Assembly: GCA_964017125.1 (NCBI GenBank)
Contig: OZ024907.1
Location: 17,662,715-17,726,714, forward strand
Length of the DNA: 64,000 bases
From: Flabesymbios commensalis
Lineage: Eukaryota > Annelida > Polychaeta > Terebellida > Flabelligeridae
Reading direction: 5' to 3'
Positions 40,101-52,100 of this stretch are shown here, piece after piece. Made by a program: the position numbers and the translations under genes. Each line of letters opens with the position of its first letter. Positions within the stretch are counted from its first letter, which is position 1. The notes beneath the pieces were generated by a model that ran no database searches, was not told where the DNA came from, and was given only the letters and a program-made list of their open reading frames with translations.

Positions 40101-43100
40101 GTTACAAGTATGAACCGGATCGCTGAAATCGGGCAGCCTTGTTTAACGGCTCTATTTAGGGAGAAAAAATCAAAAATATATCCGTTATTTTTTACACACA
40201 CTGATGAGCTTGTATATAATGTTTTTATCCATTTGATAAAGTCATTACCAAAATTAAACTTTTTTAAAGTTTCAAAAAGAAAGGAGTGTTCTAAGCTATC
40301 GAATGCTTTTTCAAAATCTATAAACATTAGAATTCCGCTTGAATTGTTTATTTTATTATGCTCTATTATGTCTTGGATTAGTCTTATATTTTGTCCTATG
40401 TACCTGGATTTTACATATGCAGTCTGGTCATCACTGATAATTGAAGGTATAACTTTCTTTATACGTTGGGAAGGCGTAAATGCTAAAATTTTATAATCAA
40501 TATTAGTCAGGCTTATAGGCCGATAATTTTTAATTTGATTTCTGTCTCCTTTCTTATATATTAAAGTAAGCACTGCCTCACGTTGTGATGTTCCCATATA
40601 TCCGGCTTTAAAAGATTCGTTGAAAACCTCTATTAAGAATTTGCTAATATCTGCCCAAAATGTCTGATAGAATTCAGCTGTGAGCCCATCCGTACCTGAT
40701 GATTTATTTAAGGCTAACTTTTTTACAACTTGGTCACATTCTTCAATTTTTATTTTTCCTTTGCATTCTTTTTGTTGTTGTAGTGTTAATGTTTTGGGGT
40801 TTTAAATATGGTTCATAAATCGTTGTATCTTATTTATATCAGGGTTATCGCTTGTGTATAGCTTAGAGTAAAACTGACCTAGGTGATCCAGTATTTCTTT
40901 ATTGGCTTCCACCGTTTTCCCATCATGTGATATTACTGATTTTATTGTATTATTGGATTGTCTGGCTGCTTCTTATCTTAGGAAAAAGGACGTACTTTTT
41001 TCTCCTTCTTCGATCCATTTTGCTTTTGAACGGATTTGAGCACCTTCTGCTTTTAATTTGGCAAATTCATTTATTTTTTTGTTTTAGCTCTGCTCTTTCA
41101 TTAATAAGGTTTATATTTTCTTTATCACGTATTAGGAGATTTTCTGAATTTAAGGTTTCCCTTGATTCTGTCTTTTGAATATATGCTTTGTTTGAACAGT
41201 ATTTAATCGTGAATTCTTTAAAACGTATTTTACATAATTCCCATACTTGTGGTTTTAGTACTGGACTCTCCTCAGCGTATTCCTGTACCGTGGTTCTGAA
41301 AATTTGTCTTATTTTATTTTTAAAAGATATATCTTGTAAAATGTCATTATTTAATTTCCAATAACCTCTCCCTCTCTTTTTTTGCAGGTTTGATCGATAG
41401 TATTAAGGAATTATGGTCTGGTACTGGTGGAGATTCTATTTGGCATGACATACTATTTGTTGCTATTTTCTTGTCAACAAGTATAATCTATTCAACTACC
41501 ATAAAATGCTCGTCTTGCTGTAGACGTATACGTAAAACCGGGTTTGTCTGGGTGACAATGACTCCACATATCTAATAGGTTAAATGATGACATAAGTTTG
41601 GTAAAATATTTTTCGGATGGGTCTTTACTTGCACCAGTTTTGATCTTATCAACATTACAATTAAAGTCACCTGCTATTATTATATGGCTATTATCTATTT
41701 TATTTTTAATAATGAATGCATGAACCTTTTTGAAAAAAACAATCCTATCATTACTATTGTTCGGTGCGTATATGTTGACTGCAGTTATATCAACATCATC
41801 GACATTCAAGTTTACAAGTAATATTCTACCATCTCCAGCTACAAAGTGTGATGTGACTTTAAAATTCTTGTTTTTAGATAACAGGGTGGATACTCCTCTA
41901 CTATGATTTGAGGATGAAAATGCGTGAAAATGCAATCCTGGCCATGCACGACCAATCTTTTCACTGATATGTTTATCTACATATGTTTCTTGAAGAAAGA
42001 TGATGTCAGCACATCTGATTTCTAAACCAATTAAATCGTACTTTATGCTTAGCATCATCACGCAGACCCCTGACATTCAGGGTTGAAATGTTTATGTTTA
42101 AATCTTCCAGAGCCATCTTTATTTTCGTTCATTATTCTATAATTATATCTTACATAATTATATAATGGTCATTATCCGTTACCTTAGTCCTTGATCCGGA
42201 AATATCAGTCGTAATCCTTTTTGACAGTCCTACTATATTTACACATACATTATGGTGGTTCGTGTTGATCTGCTCTGGACTTTGAAACAGTCCTTAAAGG
42301 GCGTTCACTGTCCTCTGCAGCTTTGGCGGCCAGTTTTGGTCTACTGCTGCCGTTTTCTTTCGGTGGTGTCACTGACGGCGGTCTTTCCCCTTTTCTGAGG
42401 AAACCTTCTATAGTCACATTTCTTTTTGGTGAGCATGATTCACTTCTATGTTCAGTGTAACGTGTTGGTACAGTTCCAGAGCGTGTAGCTCTGTTCCGCA
42501 TCTGACTCACTTTAAACTGAGGACGGCTTTTGCGTTCTGGTGTACCATTACTCTCTTGGTTTGAAGTAGTGTCTCTTTCAGGTGATGTTGTGGTTGTTGT
42601 TGGTGTTGGGTCAACGATATCTTCGTTGTTAATGTTTATTGTCTGCGGTGTAGATGGAGGTTCCAGTGATTCATTTTCTTCTTGTGGGTCATCTTTCTGC
42701 TGTAAGGGTTGCAATTCTGTCTGCCCATCTGTAGGCTTCATATCCTCGCGTAGCTTCATCATAAGTTTTCCAAGCTTATTCTGACCGGGCCAGTGATCAG
42801 GTTTGGCCATCCTGGATGATATACCGCTGCCCCAGAAATTATTCTTTATCGCTGCGCCTATTGTGTTTTATCCTCAAGTAGGGCAGTTTTGAATGGCATG
42901 TACTGATCAGCTTTCAGTCTCAATAGCTGTAGCATTAATTCGGTGTTGCTATGTTCCCAGGCGTCGTAGTTTTCGCCATTCATTATCTCTGAAGCCATCT
43001 GGCTAGCGTGTCCAGCATGTCGGCTTTCTAGAAGATTATCGGCCAGTTCATTTTTCTCGAAAGCTAATGCTTTGCGCCAAAGCCATATTTGTTGTACACT

Positions 43101-46100
43101 ATGGAATTTTTTACCTGTGGTAGTCAATTCACATTCATGCAGGTTTGATAAAACTATCTGGTGGTTGCTGAATGCAGTTATGGTGTCCTCATCTTCATTT
43201 GCAGCTGGACATTTTTTTCCCGGGGCATGTGGTGGTCCATCACATAGTTTACATTTTTTAATAAATTGTCCGTTGTGAAAAAATCTACCTCTCAGTCCCC
43301 CAATTGTCGCCATTCTTGGTAGTATTGGTTCAATAGGGGCGACAGCGTATACATATCTGTCTCCATTCTTGAATGAGGTCAGATTGCCATCAGGGTCTCT
43401 CTCATTAGAGATCGTACGTCCGTCACCAGGTTAACCCCTTTAGCTCTAAGGTAATTGTCTACTTCGCTCTGAGCTAACGACATTGGAATGTCTTTTACCG
43501 TGATTTTCTCTCTCCTTTCTTCTGAATTTTTTTGTCTCGTTATCGCTGGGTTTTGATCATACAATGAGACAGCTGTCCCTCTGATTTTGATTTTTTTTAA
43601 CACATAACTGTAATCGTGCAGTACGATTTCGCAAATAAATCCGCCATATGCCTCTGACGTTCTGTGCACCTTCAATACTGTCTTTTCCAGTCACAGCTGA
43701 TACTGCCATGCATACGTCATAGCAGGTTATGCTTCTACCACCTTCTCCATCCTCTATGTCTTGCTGTTTGAAGAAAATCGGCAAACACGTGTCCAATTTA
43801 TCGCTATGCTTGCTTGCCATTCCAGGTTGTGTGTCATCCATATTGTGTACGTGCTTCTGGTGTGCGTGTATACTGTACAGTGCAGGTTGTACAGTGGTGC
43901 GTGCGAGTGATGTATATACAGTGAACGGTTGATGCAAAAATAATAAAACACACAAAACAGTCAACATTTATAGTAAATCCTTATTCTGCTGATGTCTTCT
44001 TCTTCTATACAGTCTTATACATTAGGTGATCCATTCTTATTGCGAAAAAAAAACATTTGGAACCGCATTATGGTTTCAAGCATGTATTAGATCAATAGAA
44101 ATATAATTATATTTACTAAAATATTTTTTTTGGTAGATGTTTAGTTAATCCAATACTTCAATATTGGAGATGTTTACTTCATAAATATAAACAGTCATTT
44201 GCAGCTGGAAATTGCCTCAGCAATTCCAGCTTCGAATGAATGAAAAATAAAAGCAAGTAATTCATCAGAACAAAGGTTAACCCTTTGAACCCAATACACA
44301 GTAGCAAATTATAGCCTACACTTCTGATACCATACTAGCAACAATTCGCTCCTTTCCCCAAGTGAAAAAAGACCAAAACACGCAGACGACGACAGCACGC
44401 GAAATTCAACGGAAATAATATACCCAGTTCGAAACTTATGGCGTTGACCTTCGCGTTCGCTTTCGGCTGGTGTGTTTTCGAAATGAAAAAAACGGTAGAG
44501 TGTAGTCTATTTGATAATATTTCGCGTTCGCGTTAGTGTGTGTTTTACGCTTAAAACACACCACTACATTTTCATTGCCCGACCACTACATTCCAAGCCG
44601 GGAATGGAGAGTTATTGTTGACCAAGTACAGACCAATTATTATGGTAGACCTACCGTTTTATAATCAGTCAAGTGTGACCGAGCTGTTGATTGTGAAGGA
44701 TTCTCATTATGGGCGGATGTGTTTCAAATCAGGTAATACCCTCGGAGTTCTACATTCTTAGCTCTCAAAAAGGCCTCGGCCTTCGGCTTCGACCCTTTTC
44801 ACAGCTAAGAATGTAGACCTCCTCGGGCTTTATCCTATACTTAATGATACATTTTTATTTAGTACATCGAATTGTCGTTTGGTCATTTAGTAGCCTACAT
44901 ACGAGGATCAAATAAACAATTCCCAAATGTATAGTGAGGAGGAAAGCGAATTAAGTAGTGAGTAAATAGTGATTTAAAGGTGATCTATCACCCCTTATAT
45001 GGCATGAATAATTTTGTCCTTATATGGGGTGATTGGCAATCATGTGACCCTCTCAGAGGGTCACATGTATATGGGGTGATTGGCTATCATGTGACCCTCT
45101 CAGAGGGTCACATGATAGCCAATCACCCCATATAAGGAAACTCTTGTGCCCCATCTTGTGGCAACTTTGATTTATTTGTCACAAATTTATTCATACTATA
45201 TGAGGGGTTATAGATCACCTTTAGGCATGCACTTACTATTAGGCCTACTATTACTCTTACTGACTACATTACTGGGCCCGTATTCTCGTACAAGTTACGA
45301 TATATCGTAGGCTTCTGATTGGTCGAGATGGCCATCTCGACCAATCAGAAGCCTACGATATATCGTAACTTGTACGAGAATACGGGCCCTGACTATATAA
45401 TATCCTACTAGTAAATGTATGTGATTGGTCTTATCGTATGGATAATTCATTTTGTATGATATATTACATATATCATCGTAACATTGTCCTTGTAAATTGT
45501 ATTTTTAGCCTACGATTTCATGGGGAGGCGGTTTATATTCAGCATGCAGCATGTATACTTCAGTACGGATTATGATCCAGATGGACCTCGTGATCCTGTC
45601 CTGTATCTAGCATCGCTGGCAAAAGAGCCCGTCACAGTGACTATACGCGCTCCCATCTCCTCACAAAACTACCAAGTGAGTAATCAATCCAATGCTGGCT
45701 TAACACTTCCCAGTAAACACAAAACATTTGTATAACATTTTTACAATGTTAGTCCAACGTCGTTGGGCAGACGTTGTAAAAACATTATACAAATGTTTTG
45801 TGTTTAGTGGGTTCAGCCGCTTGTCCCGTTATGTTCGATTTTTTGTTTCATTAGCAAATTAGGGCCTGAATACCACCTTTTAAACAAGGTGTATATAAAG
45901 CGTGACATCAACATTTTAAAATCATTGACCTCCATTCTGTCAAATCTTCACTTAAAGTTGTGAATAGCGTCAGTCAGGTCTGTGAAAATTTACATTGGCC
46001 TTTCATCGCGGGCACCGACTTTAGACGTCATAATCTGACGTCTATATCTGTCAGATTATGACGTCTAATGTGATCCCCGCATTTAAAGAGTTAAATATTG

Positions 46101-49100
46101 ATACTGGCATTATGCCCATATGCATTCAAAATAATGAAGCGGAAAGCGCTAACTAAAGGCCCAGTCATACATACTGTGCGAGTGATTATTGAGGGCGGGG
46201 GCACTCAGTGCAGTGGTTAGAGCTGCCTGCTTGGAAAGTCGGTGATCGCGGGTTCGAACCCCACTCATTTCATTCGTAAAAATTCAATATTGTGAGGAGC
46301 CTTAGTCACCGGGAGGTAGCGTGCTCGGCCTCAGACTGTCAGGGTTCAAATTTCGAAATCTGTGTCTGGAGGGCGGTGTTCTCATGGCCCAGTTTAGCCT
46401 ATATGTGCACAATGGTTGCCTAAAACCCCATGCATTTAATTTAATTTTTGCGTTGTGATTAGATGGGCGTGCGTCAAAATTCGTAGATGTATGACAAGAA
46501 CTCCGGATGAACGTTATTTATATATTGTGTGTTTCAACCTCTGCGCACATGTAATGCATATCCAAAAATGTGAGTGTCTCTCTGCATGCGAATGTAGACG
46601 CCAACAGAACGTCAGACAAGCGCTAGTCTAACGTTAGGCACAGGTATTGCACATATTTGTATTTTCGTTGTTTGTTTGTTTGTAGTTATACATAACGGAC
46701 AGTCCAGGCATGAAAAAAAAACAAATAATTTGTGTTCGGATTGTGAAATACGTAGGGAGTTGACAACGAATGCACAGTGTTGCCAACGCATATGGCTTAA
46801 ACGTGTACCTAAATTACCGAATGAATGAATAGCGCCTTTCTAACACGTTGGACGCATACAGTGTACATTATAAACCTTAGAACACTGATGTCGACGATTA
46901 TAATTTGGATCGGCCTACAGCTGGTATCCTATTAAGTTTATTTTGCCTGAATTTGTGTCCCATTAAGGGGAAATAGGGGTACTGTGTGTGAGAAACGGTT
47001 CACATTTCTGTACACCAGTGCTTATGAACATGTGCAATATAGCGTTTCAGGTCCTTAGGTTGAGTACGTTCGTCTTTAACAAGTGTTTAAGAAAACATTC
47101 ACGATTATATTTGTGGTTAAGAGCTTAAAAGGTTGGACTAATGTCACATCAGCACTGGGCCAATGTATGTGTTATATGGTGTTTCTGGCGCCGGGATGTT
47201 AAAGCGTCACCAGCATAATCACACAGTCAGAAAATACGGTACAATCACCCAATGCTGTTACAATGACTGGTCAGCGTCGAAAACTGTGGGTCAACATTGA
47301 AAGAGCTTTGGTTGAGTGCCTCGTGTTTGCGCAAAGTATACAACAGACCCGGTGATAGATTAGTGTTGGATGGCAATGGGCTGCAACGCTGGCCTAACAT
47401 TGAACGTGCATTTGGTGGTATGATGATATGCCGATGTTCTAGCGCGTCCCACGTGTTTCTGGTGGTCTTCTGGCACGTACATTAATGCGCTCATTTCGCA
47501 AATGCAAACTTCTTGCCGCGCGCACAAAAAAGGCCTATGTAAAGCATTAATGCAGCGCGCTCCACGAACCAGTAACGAGTGCTGATAGACAACGAAAGGT
47601 CTAGAGAATGTTAAACAATTTTCATTACGTGGTTCGTGCGTCGACTATGTGTGACTGAGCCTTAAATCTAGAAAAAAAAACACAAAAATGATGGCACTGA
47701 GCGCGCATATAGCACCCATTTAGGCCTAACGTGCTTCTAATGCATGTCGACCAGCGAGCAAAGAATGTATATGGGGAGTGCTAGACTCTCTGATTTAAAT
47801 GAAATGAATCGGGCTTTAGGCCACCTTTGTGCACATATAGGCTAAACTGGGCCAGGATAACCTCCTGAGGATGGTGAGATGATTGAGATGACACTGTCCT
47901 CCAGACACAGGATTCAAAATTCGAGCCCTGGCGGTCTGAGGCCGAGCACGCTACCTCTCGGTCACGGAGGCTCCCCACAATACTGACTTTCACACGTGGA
48001 TGGGGAAGAAACATTTTTTGTTTCTTTACTCCCTGATTTATTCCAGCAGCGCGCCCTGCTAATGATCAGCGCATTAGCAACATGCTGTATATTCCCTAAT
48101 TTATGCACCTGATTTATTTATCACACGCTTTACATTCTTCATAAACTCGCTAGCTCTACTCGTATACCGACAAATTTTATGGACGCACACGGACGCACTG
48201 CTCTCTTTTTGTCACTTATTGCGTGGGATGTGCGTTGTGTAGCCTAGGTGTGACTGGGGCATAAGACATATATGATGATTTTAAATTGAAAACAGCCTTT
48301 GGTCTTCATGGTTTATACACAAATATTGCAACGTTGTGAGGGTTAAATAACTTCTCGGTTAAAGGTTGAAGCCTGGTTGCCAGCTACTTTCAAAGCGAAT
48401 ATAACAAAACTGATCTTAGTTTTCTGTCACGTTTGTACACATTGATAAAAAATGTTAATAGTAGATCCTGAGTTAATCAAATAATTCAGTTTGAAAAAGG
48501 TATATTTTAATAATTAATATAATTATTTTGTGTCACTTAAAGCTGGAAATTCCAGCTTCAAATACAAGGGAAAATAGCAGCGAACAATTCAGCTTCAATT
48601 CAGAGTAATAAATATATTCCGCAGGGCTTTCCCCAGGAAAAAAATTAGAGCGGGGGGATTTTTTAAACGTGCGCTGTCGGTGTTGTGAGCCAGTGATGCC
48701 AGAAGCGCGCGCGCCAGAGACGCGCGGTTCCAGGGGGTCCGGTGGTATTCCCCCTGAATTTTTTTTAGGTAAAGTCTTGAAATGGTGCATTCCGGCAGAA
48801 TCTTGAGATCATTTCCATAGGTTCATGGACCAATATAATTTTTTTTTTAGCATTTTGTCAGCGCGGCGCTGGGACAAAACAGCTTTGGGGAAAGCCCTGT
48901 TCCGCATTGGCATATATGATGCGGTATAGGGAAGGCCTTTATAAAGATATACACATCGCCATATATGATGCGCCATATTATATCTATATATCTAGATATA
49001 GATAATCCGCATTGACATATATATGATGCGTCGATGTAGGGCATCCAATACATTATCAAGATAATCCACGTTGGCATATTATGATGCGTCCCGGGGAATA

Positions 49101-52100
49101 AGCCTATAACAATATTCCGCATTGCCATATATGATGCGGCATAGGGTATAATTATGACGATATTCCGCATTGGCATATAAATTATGATGCAGACTAGGTA
49201 AATGTATATGCAGATATTCCGCATTAGCATATATGATGCAGAATCGTGCAGGCCCCTATATACATATATTCCGCATTAGCATATATGATGCACAATAGGG
49301 CATAATTATATGCGGCTTAGGGTATATAAAATATATTATATATATTTGAAATCTAACACTTCAATTGGCGCATTCCTAATCATATTTCGGCCCAAATGAT
49401 TATTGCCGTATTTTTCTTGTATGGAGGGGGGGGGGGTCTCGATCCGCGATTTCATAGATTATACTAAAGTGTAATGCATTTTACTATTATCTACCTAATA
49501 TCTGTGTTTTGTATGTTGTGCCAATATTGCAATTCATTCTTTATTTTTTCGCATTATTCGCCACAACACTGAAACATCTATACGGCTCAAAGGGAGGGCT
49601 TTATTAATTTTAACCCGATTGGTGAAAAATACAAACAGCTTTCATTAATACTGTCTATGTTTGGAACAACAATTATGCAAACGAATGACTACAACTGTTA
49701 CTTGTTATATAATTATATCACAACGGAATAGTTATCTGTGGTCTATGTTTCATATAGAAAGAAGTCATCGTAGAGAGGAATACAGTGAAGGCGGTTGATG
49801 TGTTTTACACCTTGCGCTGTGAGGATGGCAGTTCTAAAGAAGATAATGGTATAGAGATTACAGCTACTGAGGAAATATCAGTGCAGCTTATCAATCAGGA
49901 GATGTACACAACAGATGGTACGGTGATATTTCCAGATGACTCGTTGGGCACACAATACTTTATCAGCACATGGACTAACTATAATATCCAGGTTGTGGCT
50001 GTGGAAGCGGGAGACACAACAGTCAGCATGACAATGTCAGGGGGTCCAGTATTCCTTCCATCTGGGACATATTGGGCAGGTCAAACTGCCACTGAAAAAC
50101 TGAAACAGTTTCAAACATGGAATGTAGTGGACACCATCTATGGCACTGTCGATTTATCCGGCTCTTTGGTAAAGGCCGATAAAAAAATAGCTGTTTTCGG
50201 TGGATCATATTTGGCGTCTGTTGGCGACGGAACAGCTGATCATTTACTGGAACAAATGCTACCTTATAACCTATGGGGTAAGACCTTTTTATTACCCAGC
50301 ACCCCCGGCCGACTCATTGGCGATATATTTCGCGCATGCGCTGCAGAGAAGAGCAGCGTCACTTTATCAACAGGGGGAACGTCGACGATGAATGAAGGAG
50401 ACTGCAAAGACTATGATATCCCTACTGGACAGTACCCAGTACTGACATCCGACAAGGCGATCCAAGTATATCTTTACTCTAAGAGTTTTGATGATTCATC
50501 GAAAGAGCCTAATGGAGTTGGTGATCCAGCTTTGTCGATGGTACCCCCTATAGATCAATATATAAATGCCTTTATGTTCAGTACAATGTCTGGCGTGCTC
50601 GATCCGTTTGAATATTACTCTACAGCTGTGTTTCCTTTGGGAAAAGCAGTTGGTTTGATGTGGAATAGAGAAGAAATTTCTAATAAGCCAGGAGTCACGT
50701 AAGTATTGGTGGTAGCAGAGGAGGAAGTGATTTATTTTCAAAAATTAGTTGCTCAAGTTCGTATTATACTAAAAATGCATACCAACGAACACAGGAAGAA
50801 AAAACCGACCGACCGACCGACCGACCGACCGACCGACCGATCGACCGACCGACCGACCGACCGACCGACCGACCGACCGACCGACCGACCGACCGACCGA
50901 CCGACCGACCGACCGACCGACCGACCGACCGACCGACCGACCGACCAACCAACCAACCAACCAACCAACCAACAAACAAACCAACCGACCAACCGACCAA
51001 CCAAACAACCAACCAACCAACTAGCCAACCAACCAACCAGCCAACCAACCAACCAACCAAACAACCAACCAAACAACCAATCAATTAACCAGCCAGGAAT
51101 CAGCTACAGGTACCTAGTATCAACCATAAGCAACCAAACAACCTACCAAACAATTAAACAAAATAAATACCAATCAACCAACCGAACAATCAACCAAATA
51201 ACAAACAACGATCAACAAACCAAAGCTCAGCCAAACCAAAGATCAACCACCAGTACTAACTGACATTTAATCAAACAACCGACCAATCCACTATCTAACC
51301 AACCGACCGACCAACCAGTCAACGAACAAAACAATCAATAAACCAACATACAAGCAGAACAACCAACCAGCCAACAAAAACAAGCCAGCAAACAATATCC
51401 AACTACTAAATGTAACAACCAACCAAATAACAAACACTAACCAACCAACACCTACCAAACAATGTCGTACCAACGTCTTCGACGTTGGTCCAGCATTGTT
51501 CAAATGTTATACAAATGTTATATGTTTACTGGGACTGTGTCTCAGATTCACTGATGTGCCTGCTGCCGGGATGACAGTAGCCGATCTAAAGATTCCAGGC
51601 GGGACTCAGGATATATGGCATAAAAACCCGACTGTTAACTTTATGGTCTGGTCGTCAGCTCTCTCACCGTATAACTCCTACAATACCATCGCTGGCGCGA
51701 GATCTGCAAGAACCAACGAGGTATTCATTAATTGTATTTATTAAAATATATATGTATACATATTAGCAAAGATGTTACTTTTAAAAAATGTGCCCTGTTA
51801 TACATTCAACAATACAATACATTTCTAAAATATGTAATTTTGTAAAATATCCATAATATAGTCATAGCTACACTTAAAATCATTTTTTTTAACACTGCCA
51901 TAGGAAGATTTTAAAATCGCATGTTAATATGTGAACTGCATTGCCATGATAGTAGTGTAAATACCAGTTTTCCGCACCAACAACATGAACAACCAGAGAT
52001 AAAGAAGACATTTTTGTAACTGGTAAAATGATCACTCTGGAAACTTAAGTAGCATTATGACATTTTGACATTTACACAGGATAATATAGGCCTAACTATA

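Larger units (their letters stand above)
36667..44057 (-). mobile_element. Tx1/L1-like LINE, about 7.4 kb, near full length, decayed
   Basis: Flanked by the 12-base target duplication TGGAACCGCATT (36655-36666 and 44058-44069). On the minus strand the 3' end is CAATAAAAAAAAAA, a polyadenylation signal running into an A tail, next to the left duplication. ORF1-like pieces lie at 43967-42250 and ORF2 at about 42076-38356, followed by a 1.6 kb 3' region into which M4-type MITEs are inserted. The coding parts need at least four frames for ORF1 and at least six for ORF2, so the copy is dead. It is antisense to gene B, inside intron 1 and inside an older MITE. Confidence 0.9.
36643..44276. mobile_element. 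TTAA-flanked MITE split by the Tx1 LINE
   Basis: TTAA (36639-36642) then CCCTTGTGCTGCTGGAACCG; the sequence resumes at 44070 after the LINE (atggtttcaagcatgtatta), passes a ctggaaattgcctcagcaat hairpin, and ends aaaggTTAA near 44273-44280. Without the LINE the element would be about 230 bases. Its left end closely resembles the unit of the 33-bp minisatellite. Confidence 0.65.

Noticed and set aside
41390-41575. Possible exon after a tttttttgcag acceptor
   Set aside because: It is antisense to the LINE endonuclease and linker, and does not fit the phase or domain order of gene B; exons 1 and 2 already join in phase.
50706-51263. Open frames encoding PTDRPTDR or SVGRSVGR repeats
   Set aside because: Simple CCGA/CCAA microsatellite inside a gene B intron.
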